Shown in pieces: positions 1 to 11,834 of a DNA stretch of 64,000 nucleotides (positions within the stretch are counted from its first letter, which is position 1; every line of letters begins with the position of its first letter). The stretch is from contig OX621163.1 in assembly GCA_951640195.1 (NCBI GenBank), forward strand, positions 3,658,001-3,722,000, written 5' to 3'. The notes beneath the pieces were generated by a model that ran no database searches, was not told the origin of the DNA, and saw only the letters and a list, made by a program, of their open reading frames with translations. Source of the DNA: Porpolomopsis calyptriformis. Lineage: Eukaryota > Basidiomycota > Agaricomycetes > Agaricales > Hygrophoraceae. Made by a program: the position numbers and the translations under genes.

Positions 1-175
1 GAAGCGTAGGGATACAACCCCACACCTTTTATATGCTCAGACACAAAGGGAAGACCAAAAGGAGGTTCCTCAGTCAAAGAAGAGAAACCCAATACACCGG
101 ACAAGAGATAGAAACAGCGGCGATCTCATGACTAGAAGAACAATAGGAACCAGTCATGAGACAGCACAGCCTGAT

Positions 176-345
176 GCTGCGGAAGGCTATGCCCGATAGA
201 GTTGAGTCATCAAAACAACACAGCCTTCCGCAGTATGACTAAGAACAATGGCAAACCTTAAACCGAAGGCTGTGAACAATAGAAAATGGGGTGACTGCGG
301 AAGCTGACTCATAGTGACTCCTATTTTAGAAATACTATATAAACC
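176..345. promoter_or_regulatory. X1 bidirectional promoter-like region
   Basis: Two bZIP-type sites are present, TGAGTCA near 203 and TGACTCA near 305. Three copies of CTGCGGAAG-type sequence occur, two of them forming a perfect 12-bp inverted repeat (about 177-188 and 223-234). A TATA box (TATATAAAC, about 337-345) faces right. The X2 copy keeps these sites and has a second TATA box (CATATAAAAGG) facing its gene. Protein binding is inferred from the motifs only. Confidence 0.45.
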
Positions 346-485
346 CTGAGGGCGAAGCGGATCATCACTTCGTCCTCCTGTGAGATTACTTGTAGTAGCA
401 CGAACGCAATTAGAATCATCAGACTTCTTTTCCATTAGAACAAGGAAAGAGAAACATAAACCCATAACTACTAAGCCAATCGTTC

Positions 486-695
486 ATGCCCATATTCCCT
501 AAACTCTCAGCAGAGGCACGCAATGGATTTAACTCGCAGAACAACTTCTTTGTAGAAGTAAAACTTAACTCAGGAGGAATCATCACCCTTTACGAGGATG
601 TCCCCGTCAGGACTTTCTTCTACATCCTACTAGACTTATTAAGCTCCAAGGCCTGCCTTGTGATTGATGAAAAGACTTGCAACTACAGTTGTGAC
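486..695 (+). pseudogene. short open frame running to the X1 terminus
   Basis: An ATG-started frame of about 70 codons (begins MPIFPKLSAEARN) ends at the X boundary. The longer frame to 881 is an artefact, since it continues into antisense family A sequence. In the X2 copy the ATG is ATA and one codon is TAG, so protein coding is doubtful. It may be only transcribed leader sequence of an LTR. No similarity to a known family is recognised. Confidence 0.2.
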
Positions 696-696
696 A

Positions 697-1993
697 CTGG
701 TATGGAAAGTGGTTTTCCATTCATCCCCTTCCGCGATTCGTACATTGAAGTATCCAATTCACAGATCAATTTTGGTGTAGATACAACCTTTACTGGCATG
801 GTCCAGGAGATCAGAGATGAGCGGAAGTGGGTAACAATCTTTCTTGGTGATTTTATTGATGCCTCGATAGTCCACACATAAACATAAGGAATCATCTTTC
901 TTGTGGATGAAAATGATTGGAGCACCGCCCAGAGATCCGGAGGAATGTATCCAACCTTTTCTAAGGTGCTCATCCAAGAATATACAAAGGGCTTCTTGTT
1001 CCGCAACAGAAAGAGAATAGATGCGTCCCAGGGAGGTGTCGTACCTTCCTCTAGATCAATATGGTGATCGCTATAATGATGAGGAGGAAGACGTTTAGAT
1101 TTTCCTTCACTGAAAACATCAGCATAGTCATGATATTCTGGAGGAACTTTTGCATAAAATGTAGGGTCCAGAGGAACATTGGAGATGTCGACAGAACACG
1201 CTTTTGAAATATCAGCAGTTTGAAGAACAAATGATTGAGATCCTTCTTGCTTGCTAGCATGTACAAATGTAGCTGCCGAAATAATGGACACAGGAGGAAG
1301 TGCAGTCGGAGTTGGAGTCGGAGCTGGAGGGTCAAGCAGAGTTGCCTCGGAGGGCATGGGTGTCGACGACGAAGACGAATACATCGGTTTTGGTGTCCCA
1401 AATGAAATACTGCTTGTAACCCAGTCAATCAATGGATTGTAGCGGGTAAGCCAGTTGAATCCAAGAACAGCAGAACATGATGCATCCAACGGAGTGACCA
1501 AAAACTCAATATCTAGAGTTTCTCCAGATGGAAATCGGACAGGGAGGATAACTCCCGCATCAATGGTTCTCCCTTGAGATCCATCAAATAATTGGAGTTG
1601 CTTCGGAGGAAGTGGAGATGTTTTGAGCTTGTTTCGGTGAACAAAATCAAAGTCCAAGAAACAGTGTGTGGATCCTGAATTGATAAGAGTCAGAATAGAT
1701 AATGAGTCGATAAATAAAGTAATTAGAAAGGAATCAGAACAAGGAATGGAAGCGTTGAGCTTTACAATAGAAGATGCAGGAACGGTTTCAACCCAGTCCA
1801 CATTCTGCGTCTCATGTGGACTGCCTCCTATTTTTCTGGAGCAGCTGGAGGGGCACTCGGAATAGGAGTAGGGGATTCCTGAGTGGATGGTTCGGTGACA
1901 GTAGTGGCACATCCAGAAGCCTTCTTTGAAGCAGAGGAACCAGACTTTGGACATTCCTTTGCCATATAACCTGGGGATCCACAAAACATACAC
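697..1993 (-). pseudogene. A1 pol fragment (protease, start of RT)
   Basis: The protease region includes the active-site stretch LINSGSTHCFLDFD, matching LIDSGSTHCFLDFD in A2, so the catalytic Asp has become Asn. Next come a long linker rich in Ser/Pro/Thr and the first RT motifs (LRKGWI, ADLG-like, CVDYRGINKITKKD in a neighbouring frame). The RT is in a different frame from the protease because of a small deletion near 1020-1030. It is truncated before the YLDD motif, so it cannot be active. Confidence 0.85.
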
Positions 1994-3054
1994 AAGTTAT
2001 TATCCAAACGATGTTTTCGTTCAGCTGGAGTAAGCTTTCTGTCTTTTCCGAGTTTATCAGAGAGGTCAGGACGCTTCGGAGTTGAGGTAGTCGGAGTGGA
2101 TTTCATAGGAGTTTTCTTGAAAGTAGAAGGTGTCATTGGAGTTGAAGGTGGTTTAGGAGCATTCGTCGGAGGTGCCGGAGCATGACTGGAGTCCCGCTTA
2201 AGCTCTCCTTTATGTTCCCAATACCTAGCATTAATTGTTTGAGCTAACTCCTTCATAGCTACCAATGTGGCTGGTTTTCTGACTTGAGACATTTGATCCT
2301 TGATTCGATCTGGAAGACCACAGTAAAAGATATGCTGCAGTGCTGTGACGTCCCATTGGACTTGAACTGCTAGCCTATTGAAGTGCACAATATATTTGGC
2401 GATCTGTTGATTATCGAACATCTTCAAAGATTCCAATTCCGCTTCGGCAGTTCCTATTGGATCCAAAGGTCCAAATTGGTCCTGTAACTCGGAGCAGAAC
2501 TCCGAGAAGTCCGAGAGGAACAACAGAGGGTTAGGAATAGTCTCCAAAAGGTAAGGTTCGAATAAAGATAACGCCATTCCCTTCAGAAATGACATAGCAT
2601 AATTGACCTTAGCTTCATCGGAAGTAAACGCAGAAGGCCTATCCTTGAAATTCAATTGAAGTTGAATTAGGAAAGGTCAGAGTTTCATTGGATCAGAGCC
2701 GTCGAAAGGATCAGGCTCTCGGACTTTGGATTTTGTGGGTTTAGCTCCAGAAGAAGCTTGAGCGATGGTGGCAATATTTTGAAAAGCCATGATCAATCTC
2801 TCTTCAGCTGTCTCCTGTTCCGGAGCTTCCTGAGCTGGCTGGACTTGAGGTGTCTCTTCAACTGAAGTTGATGCTTGACCTTGAGTAGTCTGTGGAGTTA
2901 CGGGTTGTAACGGATTTTCTCAATCATGAAAAGCAGTAGGGAGCCTTTCAGATATACGTGTAGTTGGAGACACAGGACTTGTTTCAGAGTTGGTCAGAGA
3001 TAATCGACTTCTAGTTGAAAATCCCGTGAAACGTTCGAGAGTGCGTTGTGTCAT
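1828..3054 (-). pseudogene. A1 gag
   Basis: This encodes the capsid and nucleocapsid precursor of family A. It has a Thr/Pro-rich N terminus, a retrotransposon gag domain (residues around FKDRPSAFTSDEAKVNYA) and a single knuckle with CMFCGSPGYMAKEC (C-x2-C-x4-H replaced by Y, -x4-C). At least two in-frame TGA codons replace CGA Arg, at about 2680 and 2925; the second is also TGA in A3. Its frame is offset by two relative to pol, as in A2. Confidence 0.85.
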
Positions 3055-3072
3055 CATGAATAAAAACCCGAG

Positions 3073-3089
3073 CTGTAGACAGAATATAC
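3073..3089 (-). promoter_or_regulatory. A1 self-priming type primer-binding site
   Basis: The 15 bases CTGTAGACAGAATAT at 3073-3087 are the exact reverse complement of 3156-3170 inside the adjoining LTR, close to where the transcript should start. This is the arrangement known from Tf1-type elements, which prime with their own 5' RNA end instead of a tRNA. Confidence 0.55.
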
Positions 3090-3346
3090 TGTTAGGTCTG
3101 AAGTTTTGGAGTTGATTTTGGAGATCAGAGTTAAATAAATGACAGGACTTAGTCGATATTCTGTCTACAGATACAGGGGAAAAAACACAGTACTTATATA
3201 CCTGCTAGATAATTATATCTGAGACATAGTGATGACAGAGGATGTCATAAGTAGGAAACATGTGAAAAGTACGGAGTGTTCGGAGTTGTTGGAGTTATCA
3301 GAGTTCATCAGAATTCATCGGAGTTGGTCGGAACTGGGATGTAACA
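3090..3346 (-). repeat. A1 5' LTR
   Basis: The LTR is 257 bp. Read on the minus strand it starts TGTTACATCCCAG and ends with TAACA. It matches the A2 LTRs and the A3 LTR throughout, and contains the TATA-like GTATATAAGTACTG segment and the U3 array of ACTCC units spaced about 9-10 bp. Confidence 0.92.
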
Positions 3347-3460
3347 CATAGCTTCCAAACATCCAGATCAGGGTTGGGTAGACAATAAAGGCAAGTAACT
3401 TTACCACAGTGCAAAATTGATTTCATATACTGGAAGCCTTTTCTCAGGTGACTTGGTCAA

Positions 3461-3507
3461 TTATTTGAGCGCGTGCAGGATTCCTGAAGGCAGTTCCAAG
3501 GCTAAAG
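3461..3507 (-). pseudogene. terminal exon (second half) of the gene interrupted by E1
   Basis: Together with 15668-15698 this forms one exon whose frame reads AMLRKKEKDFALELPSGI and ends at TAA (3461-3463). E1 is inserted inside it, and the sequence resumes cleanly after removing E1 and one target duplication (TAAAG here, CAAAG at 15668-15672). From 3347 to 3460 I see only AT-rich 3' untranslated-type sequence. Confidence 0.55.
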
Positions 3508-3852
3508 TGTTATAATGTGTCCTCGTTTTTGTTTTTATCTTATCGCAACCTTTCTAATCTTATCTTATCCCCCCACCACCTTCCTTTGTCATTTGTTACC
3601 TTGTAGATTACAGGGGTTTTTACTATTAGTCAGTGATGACACCATCCACAGTTGCGCAGTAGCTGAGTCAGCCATTCCATGGATTGCAGTTGAGTTGTAC
3701 TATTCAAACTCAGATTAGATAAGTAGTGTAGTTAGAGTTTGTACTCCTTAGTTTTGATCTCAACAAAGACACCCCCCCTTAGCTTCTAGCTGAGATCTTG
3801 GTTCTTTCTGTTGAGCACTCTAAGCTGACCAGGAGACCCCTGTGCCTTAACA
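3508..3852 (+). repeat. E1 5' LTR
   Basis: It starts TGTTATAATG and ends CCTTAACA. It pairs with 15323-15667 at the same length (345 bp). The differences seen are largely C/T and G/A, for example TGTTATAATG against TGTTACAATG. A C-rich tract (ACACCCCCCCTTAGC) lies near 3768-3785. Confidence 0.92.
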
Positions 3853-3931
3853 GAAGATTGAAACTCTCCTCCCCCTCTGCTTTTCTCTGCAACAGTCCCT
3901 GGTCAAGATTCATCTGATCATCTCTGCTACC

Positions 3932-5924
3932 ATGCTAGCTGAGCGATTGCCTTGGAATCTCAACCCAGACTCCCCTGCAAGGCCATCCTCTTTCAATTGG
4001 AAAACCACAGGTGACTCTGGCATCCCTGCATGGTATTCAATTCGACCACCACTCCGGCCTCACGCTCTCCATCGCCACCCCTGCCCTATGCTCTCACCAA
4101 CCCTGAACCCCACCAGGCCTTGACATCTAAGCTCATCAGCAATGAACATCTGATTGCTGCAGCTGCACTAGACTTGTCACCACTTGAGCTCGATTCCCTC
4201 ATGGAACAGCTCAACCCGTTGGCTGACAAATTCTCTGAACCTGACCTCGCCCCATCCCCACCTTTGTCCCCTTCATCGTCCTCATCCAAGGAATCTTTTG
4301 ATACTGCCCCTTCATCCCTGATTGAAGACCCGTGCAACCCAGCAACACTCCTTGAAGTAGAGCCAGTCACCCACCTTCAAGTTTGCATTCACATTCATCG
4401 TCCCCATCATCTCACAGAATGAGCTACTGTCCCTGTCATTACATCTTTCGATGACATGGAACCCAAGATGTATGAGAAGTCCATCTTGTACTTGACCACT
4501 AAATCACCACGTCTCATCCTTCACGAAGACCCTTGTACAGCACTTCGAAACCCGAAGAGGAACTCAAGTATGAAGATGCGCCTGAGGATCACCTCGAGAT
4601 CCACTTGCCCTTCTTGTTGCAATTCCTTCCCCCTCTTCTACCTCCCATCACTCTGCTCACATCAGCATCCTTCACGCCTCCAAACCCTCAGACTCCAGTC
4701 TCATTTTCTTTCCTAGGTCTCTAACCTCGACGAACCCCTCCTCCACCAGTTGAATCACCTTTCCCGCAACCTACCACCCAGGGAAAGCAACAGATCGCAT
4801 CTGTGGAATTTGAACCAGAACCCAAACCTTCAGACCTGCTTCCTTCCACTCTGTCTTCTCTCTCCTCAAGAAAACCAAGCCCTTCTCCTCGAGAGCCACT
4901 CGCTCCCCTCCCCGATATGAACCCTGAACCTGATCCAAACCTGCCAACACCTCCTTTTCCCTCACCCCCAAACAGCCCCCCACCTGCTCCTCCAATGGCT
5001 ACTGCTATCTCCAGTAAAATCAAGCTTGCTGAACCCAGCATGTTCAATGGTGACCCCAAGGCCTACAGGGATTAGTACCACCAGGTTATCATATTCCAAG
5101 CTGGCTGAGGTGTCACTGATGCCATGGAATGTGCCCTCATCACCCTCTCCTACATGAAGGAAGGGACTGCCGCTATCTGGGCCCAGCAGTTCATCAATGA
5201 TTTTCTTGACCAGACTGATGCTCAAGGCAATGCGATCCCTTTCCCTTCCTGGGCAAACTTCAAGCTTGGTCTTGACAGAGCTTTCAAAGACACTGCCTCA
5301 GAACAGCGCGCATGAGAAGAGATCAAGACCATGATGCAAGGATCATCCCTCATTGTGGAGTATCTTGTCAAGTATAAAATGAAGGCAAAACTCGCTGGCC
5401 TCGGCTGCCAGGATAAAGAAAAAATCGGAATCTTTGAGAAGAACATTCATCACAACATCATTCACCAAATGTACCTCAATCCCCCTCTCCCCACAACTTG
5501 GTCCAATTACATTGAGAAGGCCATGGCCATTGGGCAACTTCATGAATAGTTCCATCAACAGGAACAGACTCGTTGCCCTGCTGTCCCCTCCTTGCAATTC
5601 ATACCCCGGACCCTCCCATCTCGTCCTCAAGGTCAACCCTCTGAAGATCATTGTGTCCCCACTGGGATCATCCATGGCAGTCAGGGAAGGCCCATGGACA
5701 TCCACAAGATGCATCAGGTCCACCGTTGTTTCAACTGTGGAGAAGTCAGACACTTACAATGAGATTGTCCCAAGGAGAAGGCTGCTGTTAACATCCGCGC
5801 TCTCTTCTACAACATGGCCACATCAGAACTTGATGAGCTGAAGAACCTGCTTTCCACAGAGGAGCACAGCTCGGTGAACAAAACCCCCACTCTCAATGAC
5901 AAATTGGATTTTGTCAATGGTTAA
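3932..5924 (+). pseudogene. E1 gag
   Basis: The structural polyprotein is broken into several frames. The order is a Pro/Ser-rich N-terminal region (about 4030-4980), a capsid-like domain starting MATAISSKIKLAEPSMFNGD (about 4995-5550), then a zinc knuckle reading CFNCGEVRHLQ-stop-DC (about 5732-5773; C-x2-C-x4-H-x4-C with one in-frame stop). Stops at about 5073, 5104, 5312 and 5547 break it. Capsid and knuckle identity is firm; the start codon is uncertain (candidates at 3932 and 4030). Confidence 0.8.
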
Positions 5925-6325
5925 TGAAGATGCGTTCCCTTCACTCAGCTGGAAGTTGTTTGCTTTGGCAGAACACCCTAGTATTGGATATTTCTCCTTT
6001 ATCTACCACGACGGCATGTACAGTACCCAGTATACCTGAATCAAATACCCCTGTCGCTTCTCCATCTCCAAAACTTGCTCTGTCAGATGAACACATTGAA
6101 TGCCCCGAAATCCCCACTCCTGAACCATTGTCTCTCTTGTCGATTCAATCAACATCAACTCTCTTTCCACACCTCAGGATATTGTCAATGCTATTAAAGG
6201 CAATACTAATTCAGCAATCTCTATTCTCCAACATTGGTCCCACCCAGCATGTTCACGTGAGATAGTACAGTCTACTATCAATGAAATCACTGCCCTCTCC
6301 CCAGAAAATGCCATCCGAGCCCTGA

Positions 6326-6745
6326 ATGAACTCAAGCAACCCCATGTCTTTGTTTGTGGTTCAAAAGGAAGCCAACTCATCCTCAAGGCCCATCTTGTCA
6401 CCTTGGACAATCATGCAGAGCATACTGCCACTGCTCTCATCGATGGTGGATGTGAAGGCTCTTGCATCAACATCAAGTATGTTTGAGATCGTGATCTCCA
6501 CACAACCCCTCTCACCTGACCCATTCCAGTACACAATACTGATGGTCAGCCCAACACTGAAGGCCCCATCTCGGAAATGGTCACCCTCAAACTGTGAGTC
6601 AGAACCCATGTGGAACAGATCAACTTTGGTATTACCAACCTCAGCAAAGGACAAGTCTTCCTCAGACATGACTGGCTCAGAACCCATAACCCTTCTGTGG
6701 ACTGGAAGGCTGGTACCCTCAATTTCAACCAATGCCCCCCAGATT
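6326..6745 (+). pseudogene. E1 aspartic protease
   Basis: The active-site region reads ALIDGGCEGSCIN at about 6434-6473, in the position and context of the chromovirus Asp protease (D-S-G expected, D-G-G seen). The frame runs from an antecedent near 6326 into the RT with stops at about 6485 and 6520. 5925-6325 is a low-quality linker with no recognisable domain. Confidence 0.65.
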
Positions 6746-8108
6746 GTCATCCCTCCATCAATTCCTTCGACATCAACAACCTCACTCTGGAAGATGATGA
6801 TCATCTTCTTATGATCAATCTCACTCCTGCTATCCAGATTCAGTTAATGACCACCAAGTTGCAGGAACTTGCAATCAAAGCTGCTGAGACCCAGAAGAAG
6901 GATTGCAATTGGGAGGACATCGTCCCTGGCTACCTTCACAAATTCCAAGATGTCTTCACTAAGAAAGACTTCAATGAGCTACTACCCCCTTGCCCTTGGG
7001 ATCACGCAATTGAACTGCTCCCAGGTACTGAAGAGAAGCTCGATTGCAAGATCTACCCCCTCAGTGTGGACGAATGCTCACAACTTGATGAATTCCTCAA
7101 AGAAAACCTTCGTACTGGATGAATTCACCCCTCTATCTCCCCCATCACTTCACCCTTCTTCTTTATCAAGAAGAAAGACAGTCAATTATACCCAATCCAG
7201 GACTATCGCAAACTGAACAATATGACCATCAAGAATCGCTACCCACTCCCCTTGATTACCAAACTTATTGATGCCCTTCAGGATGCCCATTACTTTACCA
7301 AGTTGGATATCCGTTGGGGCTACAATAATATTCACATCAAGGAAGGCAATGAGCACAAAGCTGCCTTCAGGACCAACCATGGCTTATTCAAACCCCTGGT
7401 TATGTTCTTTGGACTTATGAACTCACCCGCAACCTTTCAGACAATGATGAACAACATCTTCCACATTCAGATCTACCAAGGTTACGTACTGATTTGCATC
7501 AATGATATACTGATCTTTGACAAGGATCTTGAAATGCACCATCAGCATGTTCACGAAGTCATGTCCTTACTTTGCGAATACAAATTTTACCTCAAACCCA
7601 ACAAGTGTGAATTTGATTAAGAATAAGTGGAATACCTTGGAGCTGTCGTCTCTGAAGGCCAAGTCAAAATGGATCCAATCAAGGTCCAAGGTATCACTGA
7701 CTAGCCAACCCTGACTTGCAAATGTGATGTTCAGTCCTTCCTCGGCTTCTGTAATTTCTATTGTCACTTCATTCACCATTTTGCTGGCCTTGCCTGCCCT
7801 CTTAATATCTTAACAGGAAACACTCTTTTCAAATGGACCGATCAATGTCAGGAGGCCTTCAATGTCCTCAAAACAATTATTACTTCTGCTCCTATTCTTT
7901 CCATTGCTAATGATCATGACCTACTCCGCATTGAGACTGACACTTCAGAATATGCTCTGGGTGCTATACTCTCGCAAAAACAAGAAAACATTTGGAAACC
8001 CATCAGATTCCTCTTGAAATCATTCAGTCCTGCAGAATGAAATTATCAGATTTACAATCACAAACTTCTCACAATAATGACTGCCCTGCAGGAATTTCAC
8101 AAGCATTT
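6746..8108 (+). pseudogene. E1 reverse transcriptase and start of RNase H
   Basis: RT motifs appear in order: the ending YPLSVDECSQLDEFL, then DYRKLNNMTIKNRYPLPLI, FTKLDIRWGYNNIHI, FGLMNSPATFQTMMN and the thumb region QSFLGFCNFYCHFIHHF. The catalytic box reads ICINDILIF (about 7492-7518) where YVDD or YIDD is normal, so Tyr-to-Cys and Asp-to-Asn changes remove activity. RNase H begins IETDTSEYALGAILS at about 7930 and is cut at the DIRS insertion. Confidence 0.9.
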
Positions 8109-8522
8109 ACCAAGCAGAGTGAGGCAAAGCAGAACAATGCCAGACTTGTAACATAGTGGGCCCTTACTTCCCAACTGCCATCTAGCACAACAAGTCTATG
8201 ACATCACGCTAGGTGTTCTTCCCCTCCTTCTACATCTTCTTCCTCCCTTCCTTCTTCCATTTAGCCTGCTATCCTTCCTCTTCTGGACTCTAGCTTCTGT
8301 TTGGCCCCAATTGCTAGTTCCTTCAGTTCCTTACTACGTCCTAGTGTGGACTAGTCAATGTCACCACCACAAACTCATGCAGCGCTTTCTGCCCTTACAA
8401 GCTTCATTGAAGGGTCCTCCACTGGTAATGCCTCTGGTCAACTATCTGGGTGAGGCTATAGTGCTCAGAGTAGTTGGGCACAATTGGCTGTCTCCAATAT
8501 CCTCTGACAGGCAGAATCTGGG

Positions 8523-10163
8523 ATGACACCCCAAGGTGAGGGTGCGGCAGCTAATTTGACCACAGTCATTGGGCATACATCTACCACTGCCCCTACACCT
8601 ATGCCCACTCTGGGCACAGCCACCTCAATAGCTGTGGGATGCATGTCATCACCATCAGTCAGCAATTATTGTGGTGCTCCAAGCTCATCCCCGAATGATC
8701 CCTCATCAAATACCAGGGGGAAGAGGTCGCGAAGGGAAAATGACCTCCCTTCTAATGATGAGGAAGATGTGTTATTACAGATTCTGGAACTGGCTACACT
8801 TAAATCACGTACATTCAATGATATACTCCAAGCAGCAATGGCTATTGCGCTTCATAAGGATAAGGTTAACACATGTCAGATGGATATTGCTTCAGCTGCA
8901 TCTCTGCTCCCAGGTGCGTTAATCATTCTTATTAGTCTTTGAAGCTTCTACCTCCTTTATATGGCCCTTGCTACCCCTCATCATTCTTATTGGTCTTCAA
9001 AGCTTCTACCGTTTTTATATGATCATTGCTACCCTTGTCAGTCTCATATGGGCTTGACACCTTATGGGTATTTGCTCCTTGCGATCCCCTAGGAATCATA
9101 TATGGTTCATATCATCTATTTGAGCCTTACAGCTAGCATCTATTATTGGGCTATAAGTAGTGGTTTTGAGCCCATTTGTTCACAGTTCAATAGATGTTAC
9201 CAGGGCTTACTCCCTTCTCCTCACATAGCTCATGCGATTGAGCCTGTTAACTCTCGTGCAGTTATGCAGCCTAACGCAGCCGAGCATATACTTGATCCAT
9301 ACATGGTGTCTGATTATCCTTTGGTGGTCAAAATTCTTCAGCTTGGCTGGCTGTGCTACTTCCCTCTCACTCTGCTTATGAATGAGGTATCTTGGAAGGC
9401 ATGATTTGCGCCTCAGCTGGACTGTGGGTCAATGGTGGCTGAGAGCCTGCCTTAGCTGGCAAAATTGTATGCAATTGATCGACATAAGGAGTAGCTATTG
9501 TTTCATGAATTTTATGAGGCTTCCCTTTGCCTGTGCCAAATAGTGGGCAGGCATCTGGGGAGTGCTGATAGAGCCCAAATTGCCAATAACTTCAGTGAAT
9601 ACTACCAGAAGCTTCATGCGCATCCAGATTTTCATGATTGGTTCGATCTATATATTGAATATGATATTGCCATTCAACAGGCTTGGGTGGCAGACATTGG
9701 TTCATTTTGCCCCCAAAATTTTCAACACACTCTATAGCAGTCTATCATTGATCATGCGATTCTGGAATGGCAAGTTGTTATGGAATGCTCTCTCCGTGCT
9801 GTGTCTACTTCTCATACCATACAAGGCTCTATGTTAGAAGGGCCAGGCTCTAATTCAGCAAGGAGGTCCTTTTGGGGACAAGGGCGTGGTTTGTTTCATG
9901 GATCAGTTAGGCCACCTGCCTCCAGCTCCTGTGTTAGCTGCTTCATCTGTAGTAGCTATGCCCACATGGGCCATCATTGTGAGACTACTGATAACGGCTT
10001 CCTGTCTCTCAAAGACGGCCTCTGGAAATCATCTACAGGTGTCATGATTTGCTTTGGGCATAATGGGGGGTACAGGTGCTCAAGAGAAGGGTGCGCACAT
10101 GCTCACATATGCTCAAGATGTGGGTCTGCCGAGCATTCTGCTCAATCCCATCCTTCACAATAA
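8523..10163 (+). pseudogene. DIRS gag-like protein with Cys/His clusters
   Basis: Open pieces at 8523-8942, 9102-9404, 9498-9737 and 9780-10163 form a decayed N-terminal protein. The first holds a nuclear-signal-like RGKRSRREND. The last has CFICSSYAHMGHHC and then ICFGHNGGYRCSREG, followed by CSRCGSAEHSAQSH, a Cys/His arrangement common just upstream of the RT in basidiomycete DIRS elements. Function is inferred as RNA binding. The interval 8117-8522 shows only short frames. Confidence 0.55.
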
Positions 10164-10199
10164 ACTCTTCCCAATTGTCACCCCAATGTTGCCTGATCA

Positions 10200-10960
10200 C
10201 TAGGAGTGCGTTCTCCATCACTTCAACCTGCTAGATAGATTCTCGGATGTCCCTCTTGGGCTGCACTATGGTTTTCATCTTGGTATTTCATCTTCAATCA
10301 CTTCTGTTTACTCACCTTCAAACCACAAGTCTGTGCTTGAGAATGCCAGTGCAGTCGATTTACATATAGAGAAGGAGCTAGCTGCAGGGCATTACTCCAA
10401 GGCATACACCCCAGATGAGTTCTTTGCATTGTTCAGTCCTTATCATACCTCTCCTCTCAGTGTGACTTTTTCCGGGTCGCAATTGAAGGCCTGTGTTATT
10501 CAGGATCATTCTTTCCCTTGTTGCAACTCCCTGATTGCATCTATCAACTCTGAAATAGACTCATCATCATTCTTGTTCGACTGGAATGCATTTCTTGATT
10601 GCTATCTAGCGACATCATCCGCTCCCCCAGGAACTCAGGTCGCTGTGTATAATGTGGATGCCACTCACCGCCATATGCCTGTAGCTCCTGAGGACTGTCT
10701 TCACATCTGTATCAAGTGGAAAGGGGTAATCCATATGGATCACTGTTGCTCATTTGGTTGCTCAAGTTCTTGCACAATTTTTGGGAGACCTGCAGATGCT
10801 ATCCACTGCATCTATGTGATGGCAGGTGTGATGCTCATTATCAAGTGGGTGGATGACTTCACATTTTGGTGACATCTGAAACTGGGAGGCCCCCCCATTC
10901 GCCTATATATACGATGAGAAGCTGCTGAGGGATGTAGCAGATTACCTTGGGTGGCCCTGG
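10200..10960 (+). pseudogene. DIRS reverse transcriptase
   Basis: The frame 10333-10872 contains the DIRS RT core: APPGTQVAVYNVDATHRHM, then HCCSFGCSSSCTIFGRPAD and the catalytic box IIKWVDDFTFW (VDD, about 10840-10872), which is still intact. The frame starts upstream around 10200 (FNLLDRFSDVPLGLHYG) and stops with TGA right after the active site. It differs clearly from the Gypsy RTs in this window. Confidence 0.8.
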
Positions 10961-11002
10961 TCACCATGAAAGTGTACACCCTTTGGAACAGAATTCTGTT
11001 AT

Positions 11003-11803
11003 TTGGGGTTCAGATGGGACCTGATCAAGAAGACAGTGTCATTACCTGAGGGTAAACACTTGAAGTTCTTGCAAAAACTGTCTTCTTGGACACCAAGTGC
11101 CCAGGTGTCTCGAACTGAGGTGCAATCATTGGTCAGATTGCTAAACCACTGCTGTCCTATCATTCTATCCAGCCGCATACACCTTCCAGGTCTTTATCGC
11201 TTTCTCACCTCATTCCCCAAGGATTAGCCATTCATACTTCATCAGATTCCTTTGACTATTTTGGAAGATATCAGCTGGTGGTCGGAGGTTCTAAAGCAAG
11301 ATTGGGTGGGAATCTCTTTATGTCATTCATTAGTGAAATCAGGAAAACATATTTACATTGACACTTCAACATCTTTGGGGATTGGGTTAACAATCAATGA
11401 TGGCTGGTTAGCTTGGCCTCTTCTTAGCAGCTGGAAAGATGATGGGCGTGATATTGGCTGGGTGGAGTTTGTCGTATTGGAACTATGCATACTCACTTTG
11501 ATAAAAGGCGGGGCCCACAATATGACCTTCATTATTCATTCAGACAATTCTGGCGTAGTGGGGTCCTTCCGAGCAGGCTTATCCTGGAGCGTTGAACAGA
11601 ACATCATACTGTGCTGTATCATTTTGCTTCTTCATGATTACAACCTTCACATTATCCCTAAATGGATTCCCTCAAAAGAAAATCTGGCAGACGATCCTTC
11701 TCGTGGTTTATTTCTGTCTTCCCCAATGATTCTGTATCCTCCAAAGGTTCCTCAGGCCCTATTATCTTGGGTAGGCAGTTGTTATCAACCTACAGCTCAT
11801 TGA
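11003..11803 (+). pseudogene. DIRS RT thumb and RNase H
   Basis: It begins FRWDLIKKTVSLPEGKHLKF, the usual connection after the RT, and continues in 11252-11803 with YIDTSTSLGIGLTINDGWLAW and FIIHSDNSGVVGSFRAG, the Asp-containing RNase H motifs of DIRS elements, ending IPSKENLADDPSRG. One in-frame stop at about 11225-11227 separates the halves. Confidence 0.75.
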
Positions 11804-11834
11804 ATACCACTCTAGTAAATAAAGTAATTCACAT

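Larger units (their letters stand above)
1..696 (+). mobile_element. X1: end of an LTR-like unit, cut by window start
   Basis: This stretch is the reverse complement of 57095-57785, so it is a second copy of unit X. It stops in the same place in both copies: the last bases are TTGTGACA here, and TGTCACAG opens the copy at 57095. A terminal CA, followed by unrelated host sequence in each copy (family A here, family E there), fits the end of an LTR. No coding domain of known retroelements is visible. The part that would carry the 237-residue gene seen in X2 lies before base 1. I infer an LTR; a different class of element with a CA end cannot be excluded. Confidence 0.5.
697..3346 (-). mobile_element. 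A1: 5' part of a family A Gypsy chromovirus
   Basis: The 5' LTR, gag, protease and the beginning of the reverse transcriptase are kept. Everything downstream is lost at the X1 junction, at the point matching 52858 of the complete copy A2. It is strongly CpG-depleted relative to A2, with many CG in A2 read as CA or TG here. It sits immediately beyond the 3' end of the minus-strand gene whose last exon is at 3461. Confidence 0.9.

Noticed and set aside
486..881. 131-residue plus-strand ORF
   Set aside because: It crosses the X1/A1 boundary and its second half is antisense to the A1 reverse transcriptase.
4721..5059. Gly-rich minus-strand ORF
   Set aside because: Antisense of the Pro/Ser-rich E1 gag; no introns, promoter or conservation.
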